7,572 bases of DNA from Chthoniobacterales bacterium (GTDB taxonomy: Bacteria; Verrucomicrobiota; Verrucomicrobiia; Chthoniobacterales; UBA10450), in the NCBI GenBank assembly GCA_013695905.1, contig JACCZQ010000455.1:1-7572 (forward strand). Reading direction: 5' to 3'. The notes under the pieces were generated by a model. That model searched no databases. It had not been told where the DNA came from and saw only the letters and a program-made list of their open reading frames with translations. Made by a program: the position numbers and the translations under genes. Positions 1 to 6,226 of this stretch are shown in pieces (the stretch's first letter is position 1; each line of letters starts with the position of its first letter).

Positions 1-1
1 A

Positions 2-442
2 TCCACCGGCGTCGGCGGCTCCTCGTTAGGCGGGCTGGCGACGATCTCCCTCGGGCTCTGGTTTCCCCACGTCTTCAGCCGTCTCGCGGTCATGTCGCCC
101 TCGATCTGGTGGGACGAATGCGTGCTCTACAAGATGATCGATGAACTCGACGACGAAGCGCGCCCGCAGCTCAAGATCTGGCTCGATACCGGCACGCACG
201 AGGAAGGCTGGGAACGTGCGCGCGTGCTCCGGGATGCTCTGGTGGAGAAAGGCTGGCGCCTCCACGACGATCTCCATTACTTCGAAGACGAAGGCGCAGG
301 TCACACCGAGGCGGCCTGGGCACACCGGCTGGACGCGGCGCTCCGTTTCCTCTATCCGCCGCCGCCCCCGATCATCGCCGCCGCTCCGCGCCGCCGCGTG
401 CGGAAGCCGCTGGTGTTGCGGCGAGGTTTGGCGGCTGCGTAA
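2..442 (+). CDS. Alpha/beta-hydrolase esterase, C-terminal part (5' end outside window)
   Basis: This is the C-terminal 146 residues of a probable serine esterase of the putative-esterase (esterase D / IroE-like) type; the start lies upstream of the window. The reading frame opens directly into a nucleophile elbow, GGSSLGG, whose GxSxG serine is encoded at 23-25. A likely catalytic acid follows in WLDTGT (Asp at 185-187), and the catalytic histidine sits in GAGHTEAAW (His at 302-304). This is the Ser-Asp-His order expected of the fold. After the last helix (ending near RFLY) comes a proline run and a basic, Ala-rich tail (PRRRVRKP) that is not part of the catalytic domain. Family members hydrolyse carboxyl esters; the substrate cannot be told from this fragment. 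An internal ATG at 92 would remove the nucleophile and is not the start. Confidence 0.85.
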   Translation, partial: STGVGGSSLGGLATISLGLWFPHVFSRLAVMSPSIWWDECVLYKMIDELDDEARPQLKIWLDTGTHEEGWERARVLRDALVEKGWRLHDDLHYFEDEGAGHTEAAWAHRLDAALRFLYPPPPPIIAAAPRRRVRKPLVLRRGLAAA

Positions 443-444
443 AT

Positions 445-474
445 CCGCAAGCCTGCGGCGGAGCAGTAGCTGCT
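445..474 (+). other. Two short hairpins just after the esterase stop codon
   Basis: Three bases after the stop, CCGCA (445-449) pairs with TGCGG (454-458) around a 4-base loop. AGCAG (462-466) then pairs with CTGCT (470-474) around a 3-base loop. No T-tract follows, so a canonical rho-independent terminator is not supported. They may weakly help end or protect the esterase mRNA, or be chance in GC-rich DNA. The rest of the 443-635 gap contains no gene I can support. Confidence 0.3.
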
Positions 475-610
475 GGACGGGCGAACCGCCGCCGCTGCGA
501 TGCCAGCTGACCGTCTCTGCACAGTCCTGTTTCTCCATGTCGGCGAGAATAACCAGCGAATCGCTGCTCTCCCGCAGATTCTCTGCAGCGCCGCGCGCGC
601 GCCCCCTTTG

Positions 611-636
611 TAGAGAGTGACAGCGGTCTCTCTCTA
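611..636 (+). promoter_or_regulatory. Hairpin covering the translation start region of the 636 gene
   Basis: TAGAGAG (611-617) is perfectly complementary to CTCTCTA (630-636), with a 12-base loop. The right arm ends on the A of the ATG at 636. The left arm holds the only purine-rich, weakly Shine-Dalgarno-like stretch upstream of that start. In RNA the stem would bury both the ribosome-binding purines and the first base of the start codon, so it could lower initiation. Function is inferred. Confidence 0.35.
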
Positions 637-2282
637 TGAAAACAAACCCCCTCACCAATACCCATCGCAGCCGGAGCGCCTTCGTGGCGCTTCTCACTCT
701 TACCATCGTCACGGCTGCACCGTTCGCTGCGCATGGCGGATCACAATGTTCGGAGCTCGTCGGCGGATTGCTCCGCCCGCTCGCGCTCACGCAGACGCAA
801 AAAGGAAACTTCATCGTCGCAGAGAGCGGCACCACCACGCCGAACACCGCCCGCCTCTCCATCGTCGACCTCGCCGGCAATCGCCGCACGCTCGTGGAGG
901 GCCTGCCCGCAGGCGTCAACTTCGAGACGAACTCCCCCTCCGGCCCGGCTGGTTTGCTCATGCGTGGCCGCACGCTCTACGTCGCGATCGGCGTGGGCAA
1001 CAACGTCATCGCCGGCCCGAGCATGGGCACCACACGGGCGAATCCGAATCCCTCGTCGCCGCTGCTCAGCTCCATCCTCGCCTTCCATTTCACCGGCGCG
1101 GTGGAGCAGAACACGCAGGGCTTCACCCTCACCATGGCCCACCAGCAGACGCTCGCCGCCGGCACTCCTGTCACGCTGACGAACAGCGCCGGCGAAAGCC
1201 TGAGGGTGGAGGTGCTCGTCAACTTCCCGAACACCACGCCCGATCCGCGCCCCGATTTCCCCGAAAATGTGCGCAACGTGAACCCCTTCGGCCTGGTCGC
1301 CGTCGGCGAGCGGCTCTTCGTTTCCGACGGAGGACAAAACCTCGTCTGGCGCGTCGATCTCGCCGCCCGCACCTTCGACGTGCTCGCCCGTTTCCCGAAC
1401 ATCCCCAACCCGCAATTCCCCGGCCTCGGCGGCCCATTCCTCGAGGCGGTCCCGACCGGCATCACCTACTCCCAGGGCCGGCTGCTGGTGGCGCTCTTCC
1501 GCGGGTTTCCGTTCCCGGCCGGGACAGGCGCCATCATGCAGGTCGACCCCGTCAGCGGCAGCTTCAGCTCTTTCATTGGCAACCTGAAGACGTCGATCGA
1601 TATCCTCGCCATCCGGCGCGACGACGACGCGACCGCTAGGATCCAGCACCTCGTGCTGCAGCATGCCTCCGGGCCAGTGCTGACGCCGCCGGGATTGCTC
1701 CTGCGCTTCGTGACTCCGGGCGGGATGCCGATTACCGAAGCCTCCTGCTTCACCGCTCCCTCCGGCATGGTGCTGGACTCCACCACCGGCCGGCTTTACG
1801 TGACGCAACTCAACGGCACCATTGTCACATTGAACGTCAATGCCGAAGAGGCTGAGTCCGACGCCGGCGTCGCCCCGGTGGTGCGGAATCTCTCCACCCG
1901 CGGCCGCGTCGGCATTGGCGAGAACGTCCTCATCGGAGGCATCATCATCGGCCAGGGCACAGGTGGTGGTGCAGCTCGCGTGGCGGTGCGGGTGGTGGGC
2001 CCCTCCCTCGCGCCGAGAGGCGTGGCGGTGCCACTGCCGGATCCGCTGCTCACCCTGCATGATGCGAACGGCACCGAGATCGCGCGGAACGACAACTGGA
2101 AAGTCGGCGACAACGGCCAGCCGTCGCAGCAGGCGGAGCTGGAGGCGGCCGGTCTCGCGCTCGTGAACGACGCCGAGTCCGGCCTCATCGCCGCCCTCCC
2201 GGCTGGTGAGTACACGGCCATCGCGCGCGGGAAAGAAGGCCAGAGCGGCGTCGCGCTGGTGGAGTTCTTCCATCTTCCGTAA
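636..2282 (+). CDS. Secreted beta-propeller-type protein (ScyD/ScyE-like) with a C-terminal sandwich-like module
   Basis: A 548-residue exported protein of unknown function. Residues 1 to about 34 form a long signal peptide: a basic n-region, a hydrophobic core FVALLTLTIVTAA, and likely cleavage around AAHGG. Residues about 38-400 contain recurring propeller-like phrases such as LRPLALTQTQKGNFIVAESG, GLVAVGERLFVSDGGQNLVWRVD (Ser230 region), GITYSQGRLLVALF and SGMVLDSTTGRLYVTQLNG. This pattern resembles NHL/SMP-30-like propellers and the annotation family called ScyD/ScyE. That name comes from cyanobacterial scytonemin clusters, and nothing here suggests scytonemin synthesis. Residues 416-548 form a separate module (VRNLSTRGRVG, VRVVGPSLA, LTLHDANG, ARNDNW, GEYTAIARGKEG, ALVEFFHLP). 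I associate it from memory with the C-termini of many Verrucomicrobiota secreted proteins. The start at 636 is chosen because it gives the complete signal peptide. Confidence 0.75.
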   Translation: MKTNPLTNTHRSRSAFVALLTLTIVTAAPFAAHGGSQCSELVGGLLRPLALTQTQKGNFIVAESGTTTPNTARLSIVDLAGNRRTLVEGLPAGVNFETNSPSGPAGLLMRGRTLYVAIGVGNNVIAGPSMGTTRANPNPSSPLLSSILAFHFTGAVEQNTQGFTLTMAHQQTLAAGTPVTLTNSAGESLRVEVLVNFPNTTPDPRPDFPENVRNVNPFGLVAVGERLFVSDGGQNLVWRVDLAARTFDVLARFPNIPNPQFPGLGGPFLEAVPTGITYSQGRLLVALFRGFPFPAGTGAIMQVDPVSGSFSSFIGNLKTSIDILAIRRDDDATARIQHLVLQHASGPVLTPPGLLLRFVTPGGMPITEASCFTAPSGMVLDSTTGRLYVTQLNGTIVTLNVNAEEAESDAGVAPVVRNLSTRGRVGIGENVLIGGIIIGQGTGGGAARVAVRVVGPSLAPRGVAVPLPDPLLTLHDANGTEIARNDNWKVGDNGQPSQQAELEAAGLALVNDAESGLIAALPAGEYTAIARGKEGQSGVALVEFFHLP

Positions 2283-2312
2283 CGGCTGGTGGCAGAGGGT
2301 GCGTGCTCACCG

Positions 2313-2363
2313 GGTCCGGGGAAAGCCGGCGGTGTTCGGCCGGCGGTCGATTTCCCCGGGACC
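2313..2363 (+). terminator. Large GC-rich hairpin after the propeller gene, possible terminator without a T-tract
   Basis: GGTCCGGGGAAA (2313-2324) pairs with TTTCCCCGGGACC (2351-2363), giving 12 base pairs with one bulged G. Inside, GCCGGC (2325-2330) can pair with GCCGGC (2339-2344) around GGTGTTCG. It begins 30 bases after the stop at 2282, where a transcript end is expected. No T-run follows on either strand, so it may be a factor-dependent end, an mRNA 3' protector or a repeat. The remainder of the 2283-2554 gap has no supported gene. Confidence 0.45.
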
Positions 2364-2554
2364 ACGGACAACCGATTGGATCAATAACGAGTCTTCGGCT
2401 CCGGTCCGGCGAGCAACTTCCGAAAGCGCGCATGGCTACGGAGCGGATCCCAGACCCCTCGCCATTTCAAATCGGTGAGCGTTATGTGTACAGGAGGCAG
2501 CCGCGACCGCACCATACGCACGCACGCACCTGCCGGGTTCCGATTCTAGTAAAT

Positions 2555-3160
2555 ATGAAGACCTTGTTCAATTCTCTGGCGCTAGCCGCCTTCCTCGCCT
2601 TCGCCGCTCCGCTGCTGGCGCAGGACTACATCATCCTCGACCGCCGCGCGGACGAGTTCGACCGGTGGCAGGACCGCGTCGATTACAGCTATGGCGCCCC
2701 TGTTGTCTCACGCGAGTTCGGAGTGCCAGTGACCGTGCTCGAAGAGCAGCGGAGCCGCACCAGCCTGGGCTACGGCGGTTTGATGATCGCGAACGCCCTC
2801 GCCCGCGACACCGGCCGGAGCTTTAACGAGATCGTCGCGATGAAGCAGAGCGGCATGGGCTGGGGCCGAATAGCGCAGGAGAATAATGTGAAACTCGGCC
2901 CGATCGTCAGCCGTTTTGATCGCGCCGATACGGCATTCCGCAGCTACGGCAACCCGAAGCGCGACCAGATGAAGGCGCAGAAGTTTGTGAATGGCCACGA
3001 CGCCCGCGATGGCCGCCTCGATAAGCCCGTAAAGATCCGCGGCGGCAACGGCCCCGGCACTGTCAAAGTGCGTGGGAACGCCGGCAAAGTCCGCGGCGGC
3101 GGCAAAGTCCGGGGCGGAAACAAGCGCGGTGGTAAAGGCGGCGGCAAAGGCAGAAAGTAG
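2555..3160 (+). CDS. Small secreted protein with GMGWG motif and Gly/Lys/Arg-rich tail
   Basis: A 201-residue protein of unknown function. Residues 1 to about 22 are a clear signal peptide (MKTLFNSLALAAFLAFAAPLLA, cleavage near LLA-QD), which fixes the start at the ATG at 2555. The open frame continues upstream to 2303, but that extension is Arg/Pro-rich and would bury the signal peptide. The mature N-terminal part is charged (RRADEFDRWQDRVDY). Residues about 68-130 hold a predicted helical segment with FNEIVAMKQSGMGWGRIAQ (GMGWG at 100-104) and NNVKLGPIVSRF, a motif I have seen in exported proteins of environmental bacteria with no assigned role. Residues 157-201 are almost only Gly, Lys, Arg, Val and Asn, with repeats KIRGG, KVRGN, KVRGG, KVRGG and a GGKGGGKGRK end. 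Such a cationic tail could bind polyanions such as nucleic acid or acidic cell-surface polymers, which is inference. There is no good Shine-Dalgarno at normal spacing. Confidence 0.8.
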   Translation: MKTLFNSLALAAFLAFAAPLLAQDYIILDRRADEFDRWQDRVDYSYGAPVVSREFGVPVTVLEEQRSRTSLGYGGLMIANALARDTGRSFNEIVAMKQSGMGWGRIAQENNVKLGPIVSRFDRADTAFRSYGNPKRDQMKAQKFVNGHDARDGRLDKPVKIRGGNGPGTVKVRGNAGKVRGGGKVRGGNKRGGKGGGKGRK

Positions 3161-3183
3161 CTTCTCGTTTTTCCCACGGGAAG

Positions 3184-3215
3184 GCCGGCGGTGTTTCGAC
3201 GCCGCCGGCTTTTTT
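3184..3215 (+). terminator. Rho-independent terminator of the 2555 gene
   Basis: GCCGGCGG (3184-3191) pairs with CCGCCGGC (3202-3209). The stem extends inward through T-G, G-C and T-A pairs to 11 base pairs closed by a TTCG tetraloop (3195-3198), and is followed at once by six T residues (3210-3215). It begins 24 bases after the stop codon at 3160, the classic geometry for intrinsic termination on the + strand. It separates the small secreted protein gene from the acyltransferase-hydrolase unit. Confidence 0.92.
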
Positions 3216-3241
3216 GTTGGGCGTAATGATTGACGCGCTCC

Positions 3242-3276
3242 GCTCCACCTGCTGAAGATCGCTCTGCAGGTGGAGC
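3242..3276 (+). promoter_or_regulatory. Perfect 11-bp inverted repeat upstream of the acyltransferase gene
   Basis: GCTCCACCTGC (3242-3252) and GCAGGTGGAGC (3266-3276) are exact reverse complements separated by 13 bases. The repeat ends 25 bases before the ATG at 3302 and lies after the previous terminator, in the region where this unit's promoter or leader must be. It may be an operator for a dimeric regulator or a 5'-UTR hairpin. A TTGACG at 3230-3235 resembles a -35 box, but the matching -10 position, inside the spacer, is poor (TGAAGA). No T-tract follows, so it is not a terminator. Confidence 0.5.
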
Positions 3277-3301
3277 TTAGGGTGGCTCACCCGCAGGCGC
3301 C

Positions 3302-4534
3302 ATGACCGAGGTGAACCCCTCCGCGATCCCGGTGAAACCCGCCGGTGTGCGGCCGCGCCTTGATTCTCTCGATCTGCTCCGCGGCTGGATCATGATCTTC
3401 ATGGCGCTCGATCATGTGCGCGATTTCTTCCACGCGGACGTCTTCGCGTTTGGCCCCCAAAATCTCGACCGCACCAACGCGGCGCTGTTCTTCACCCGCT
3501 GGATCACGCATTTCTGCGCGCCGGTCTTCTGCTTTCTCGCCGGCACGGGCGCGTTCCTTTCGCTCTCGCGCGGCAAAACACGCGGCCAGCTTTCGTATTT
3601 CCTTCTCACGCGCGGGCTGTGGCTCCTCGTGCTGGAACTCACCTGGATTCAACTCAGCTGGACCTTCAACTTCGCGAGCATTCTCGAACCCGGAGGCGCG
3701 GTGCTGTGGATGCTCGGCTGGTCGATGATCGCGCTCGCTGCGTTGCTTCACCTGCCCCTGTGGGCCGTGGCCGCGTTCGGTGTTGTCATGATCGCTGGAC
3801 ACAACCTGCTCGACCCGATTGTGCCACAGCAGCTCGGCCGCCTCAGCGGATTGTGGACGGTGCTGCACGAGGGCGGCCTTGTCCGCATCCTGCCGAATGT
3901 CGTCTTCTACGTCGCCTATCCGCTGGTCCCTTGGATCGGCGTGATGGCGGCGGGGTTCGCCTTCGGCACCATCGTGAAACGCGAACGCGCCGAACGCCGC
4001 CCGCTGCTGCTGTGGCTCGGAGTTGCGCTGACGCTGGCGTTCGTCGCCATTCGCCTGACGAATGTCTATGGCGATCCACAGCCGTGGACGCCGCACGCCC
4101 GCGGGGCGCTGTTCACGTTCCTCTCCTTCCTGAACGTCGAGAAATACCCGCCGTCCTTCCTGTTCCTGCTCATGACGCTCGGCCCGTCCCTGGTGGCTTT
4201 GTGGCTCTTCGATCGTAAACAGGGAAGGCTGGCGCAGCCGGTGATCACGATCGGCCGCGTGCCGCTCTTCTTCTATCTACTGCACCTGCCGCTCATCCAC
4301 ATCCTGGCGCTGCTCTACTCCTACGCCACATTCGGCCACGCCAGCGGCTTGTTCGTGGTGCCGCCGTTCTGGGCGGAGGGAGAAACGCGTGCGCTCTACC
4401 CGGAGAACTACGGCTACGGGCTCGCTGGTGTTTACGTCGTGTGGGTGATCACCGTGTTGCTGCTGTATCCGCTCTGCGTTTGGTTTGCGAAGCTGAAACA
4501 ACGCCGCCGCGACGCATGGCTAAGCTACTTCTGA
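3302..4534 (+). CDS. Polytopic membrane protein, DUF1624 / heparan-alpha-glucosaminide N-acetyltransferase type
   Basis: A 410-residue integral membrane protein with about ten hydrophobic segments. The family signature is at the N-terminus: LDLLRGWIMIFMALDHVRDFFH, with Asp24, Arg27, Gly28, Asp37, His38 and Arg40. It is followed by THFCAPVFCFLAGTGAFLSL (about 69-88), a PWIGVMAAGFAFG segment (210-222), LNVEKYPPSFLFLLMTLGP (277-295) and ITIGRVPLFFYLLHLPLIH (315-333). These match the bacterial DUF1624 group related to the catalytic region of heparan-alpha-glucosaminide N-acetyltransferase (COG3503). Relatives move acetyl groups from cytoplasmic acetyl-CoA across the membrane onto a sugar amine; the acceptor in bacteria is mostly unknown. 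The ATG at 3302 precedes a short hydrophilic leader and the first membrane segment; its ribosome-binding site is weak. The 3' end overlaps the serine hydrolase gene by 19 bases, implying one operon. Confidence 0.85.
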   Translation: MTEVNPSAIPVKPAGVRPRLDSLDLLRGWIMIFMALDHVRDFFHADVFAFGPQNLDRTNAALFFTRWITHFCAPVFCFLAGTGAFLSLSRGKTRGQLSYFLLTRGLWLLVLELTWIQLSWTFNFASILEPGGAVLWMLGWSMIALAALLHLPLWAVAAFGVVMIAGHNLLDPIVPQQLGRLSGLWTVLHEGGLVRILPNVVFYVAYPLVPWIGVMAAGFAFGTIVKRERAERRPLLLWLGVALTLAFVAIRLTNVYGDPQPWTPHARGALFTFLSFLNVEKYPPSFLFLLMTLGPSLVALWLFDRKQGRLAQPVITIGRVPLFFYLLHLPLIHILALLYSYATFGHASGLFVVPPFWAEGETRALYPENYGYGLAGVYVVWVITVLLLYPLCVWFAKLKQRRRDAWLSYF

Positions 4535-5826
4535 CCGCCACCCTGCTGCTGCTCGGCAGCGTCGCGTTTGCGAATGACGCAGAGACGATCCGCAAGATCG
4601 CCCGCGCTGAGCAGCAGCGTCTGGAAATTCCGGGGCTGACGGTCGCCGTCTCCCGCGGCGGCGAGATGTTGCTGAACGAAGGGTTCGGCAACGACGTGGA
4701 CGCGGACTCCGTTTACCAGCTCGGCTCCATCAGCAAACAATTCACCGCGGCCGGCGTGCTGCGTCTCGTCGAGCAGGGAAAGCTCACGCTTGAAGCGCCG
4801 GTGACGCAGTTCTTCCCCGACGCGCACGAGAGCTGGCGCGACGTGCGCATTTCGCACCTGCTGCACCAGACGAGCGGTATCCGCGAATTCTTCAGCATCC
4901 CCGAGGTGGGGAAGGCGCTCACCGACCACACGCGCACGCCGGACGAGTTGTTGCAGCGCATCCTGCGGGAGCCGCTCGGGTTCGGCCCCGGCAGCCGCTG
5001 GAGTTACAGCAATTCAAATTACACGCTGCTCGCCGCGATCATCGAGCAGCTCAGCGGCGCGCCCTATGAAGAATTTCTCGCGCGCGAGTTCTTCCAGCCG
5101 CTCGGGCTGCAGTCGATGCACCATTGCGAAAACCAGCCGACGCGTCCGCACATCGTCACCGGCTACAACATCCGCGACGGCAAACCTGTTCCCGCCGAAA
5201 TCGAAAACATGAATTGGGCGCGCGGCGACGGCGGCCTCTGCGGCACCGCGGCCGATCTCGTGAAGTGGGCGCAGAGCTACTCCTACGACAAACTGATCCC
5301 ACAGCAGCGACTCGCCCCCTACGGCTACGGAGTGTCGCTCGTCTCGCTGGACGAGAAGGTGCCGAAGATCGCCCACAACGGCGCCATCGGCGGCTTCATG
5401 TGCACCCTCGCCTTCTACCCCGACCAGCAGCTGGCCATCGCCGTCCTCACCAACCGCAGCCGCATCTGGCCGCAAGTGATCGAGAAGCAAATCACCCGCG
5501 CGTTGCTCGGCTTACCCGCGCCCGACTACGCGGCGCTACCTCTCCCGCCGAAAGAACTCGAGCGCTACAGCGGCACCTACGACATCGGAGTTGCCAATCT
5601 TTCGCTGCGCCTCGTCACACGCGGTGCCAAACTCCGCCTCGAAGCCACCCCGCCGATTCCCACGGCCGACCTCCGCTACCTCGGCAACGGCCGTTTCGTC
5701 GCTGAAGACAACCCCGATGCCCTGCAGCTGCAGTTCACCGATTCCGGCAGCGCGCCGGCCGACCGCTTCCATTTGCTCATGGCCAGCATGCAGTGGTCCG
5801 GCCGCCGCTTGCCCATCCCGAAATGA
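4516..5826 (+). CDS. Exported serine hydrolase, class C beta-lactamase-like (penicillin-binding-protein fold)
   Basis: A 436-residue exported hydrolase. The ATG at 4516 gives a clean signal peptide ([19 protein letters not shown], cleavage before NDAE). An alternative GTG at 4441 would put 25 polar residues ahead of it. All three active-site motifs of the beta-lactamase/AmpH/EstB superfamily are present: the SxxK nucleophile S71-I-S-K74, Y164-S-N166, and H287-N-G289 in place of the KTG triad. Typical family phrases are [31 protein letters not shown] and [21 protein letters not shown]. Residues about 345-436 form a C-terminal beta-rich domain starting [16 protein letters not shown], like the accessory domain often attached to these enzymes. 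Members hydrolyse esters, D-amino-acid peptides or lactams. The HNG motif favours an esterase or peptidase over a true beta-lactamase, so antibiotic resistance should not be assumed. It overlaps the upstream membrane acyltransferase-like gene by 19 bases, suggesting translational coupling. Confidence 0.88.
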   Translation: MAKLLLTATLLLLGSVAFANDAETIRKIARAEQQRLEIPGLTVAVSRGGEMLLNEGFGNDVDADSVYQLGSISKQFTAAGVLRLVEQGKLTLEAPVTQFFPDAHESWRDVRISHLLHQTSGIREFFSIPEVGKALTDHTRTPDELLQRILREPLGFGPGSRWSYSNSNYTLLAAIIEQLSGAPYEEFLAREFFQPLGLQSMHHCENQPTRPHIVTGYNIRDGKPVPAEIENMNWARGDGGLCGTAADLVKWAQSYSYDKLIPQQRLAPYGYGVSLVSLDEKVPKIAHNGAIGGFMCTLAFYPDQQLAIAVLTNRSRIWPQVIEKQITRALLGLPAPDYAALPLPPKELERYSGTYDIGVANLSLRLVTRGAKLRLEATPPIPTADLRYLGNGRFVAEDNPDALQLQFTDSGSAPADRFHLLMASMQWSGRRLPIPK

Positions 5827-5839
5827 GCCGAGCACCCGC

Positions 5840-5867
5840 TTGCCAAAGCCCGATCTTCGCCTACACT
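5840..5867 (+). promoter_or_regulatory. Candidate sigma-70-type promoter for rpsO
   Basis: TTGCCA (5840-5845, five of six matches to the -35 consensus) is followed after 16 bases by TACACT (5862-5867, four of six to the -10 consensus). It lies in the 53-base gap between the serine hydrolase stop and rpsO. Transcription would start around 5873-5875, leaving only about five to seven bases before the ATG at 5880. Confidence 0.5.
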
Positions 5868-5879
5868 GGCCCCTTCGTT

Positions 5880-6140
5880 ATGGCAGAAAGTGACACGATG
5901 GACATGAAGGAGTTCCAACTCCACGAGAACGACACCGGCAGCGCGGACGTGCAAGTCGCCCTGCTCACGCGTCGCATCACGCAGTTGACCGACCACCTCA
6001 AGAGTCACGCGAAGGATCATTCCTCGCGCCGCGGCCTCCTCAGAATGGTCGCCACGCGCCGGAGCTTGCTCGATTACCTCAATAAATCGAACACGGAGCG
6101 GTATAAAAGCCTGCTCCAGAAGCTCAACCTGCGGAAATAA
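5880..6140 (+). CDS. rpsO: 30S ribosomal protein S15
   Basis: S15 is a primary 16S rRNA-binding protein that nucleates assembly of the 30S platform and forms bridges to the 50S subunit. The 86-residue product carries the family core [24 protein letters not shown] followed by [26 protein letters not shown], including the His-Asp-Ser rRNA-binding stretch, and ends in a basic LNLRK. Escherichia coli S15 is 89 residues. The ATG at 5880 keeps a near-normal first helix (16 residues before NDTGS). Later ATGs at 5898 and 5904 would remove much of it. No Shine-Dalgarno precedes 5880, and with the promoter so close the message may be nearly leaderless. pnp follows 222 bases downstream, the conserved rpsO-pnp order. 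I see no intrinsic terminator just after the stop, so read-through into pnp is likely. Confidence 0.95.
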   Translation: MAESDTMDMKEFQLHENDTGSADVQVALLTRRITQLTDHLKSHAKDHSSRRGLLRMVATRRSLLDYLNKSNTERYKSLLQKLNLRK

Positions 6141-6226
6141 CCCGCCGGCCGATCCGATGCGGTTCCCGTCTGTCGTTCGCTTCTCTGCCCAGCGTTACCT
6201 AACCCCGAAAGCACAACCCCGGCAGT

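Noticed and set aside
592..601. Alternating CG run (five CG units), considered as a Z-DNA-forming or functional site
   Set aside because: It is too short and expected by chance in DNA of this GC content; no linked signal was found.
26..973. A 315-codon open frame on the - strand crossing the esterase, the gap and the propeller start
   Set aside because: It spans two well-supported + strand genes and their gap, and its product looks like low-complexity, Arg-rich translation of GC-rich DNA.
741..2273. A 510-codon open frame on the - strand opposite the propeller gene
   Set aside because: Its product is Arg/Glu/Asp/His-rich without domain patterns. It mirrors a + strand gene with a signal peptide and recognisable motifs. 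GC-rich coding DNA often leaves the antisense frame open.
636..2282. ScyD/ScyE resemblance taken as evidence of a scytonemin pathway
   Set aside because: The name is applied widely to secreted propeller proteins, and none of the neighbouring genes belongs to aromatic amino acid or scytonemin synthesis.
2492..2497. A perfect AGGAGG Shine-Dalgarno sequence
   Set aside because: No ATG, GTG or TTG lies at usable spacing downstream, and the next real start is 57 bases away. It is probably a chance match.
2303..2554. An 84-residue N-terminal extension of the small secreted protein
   Set aside because: It is Arg/Pro/His-rich, runs through the large hairpin at 2313-2363 and would place the signal peptide internally. 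The ATG at 2555 starts exactly at the signal peptide.
4516..5826. The serine hydrolase as an antibiotic resistance beta-lactamase
   Set aside because: The third motif is HNG rather than KTG, and an extra C-terminal domain is present. Many such proteins are esterases or D-amino-acid peptidases, so resistance is not supported.
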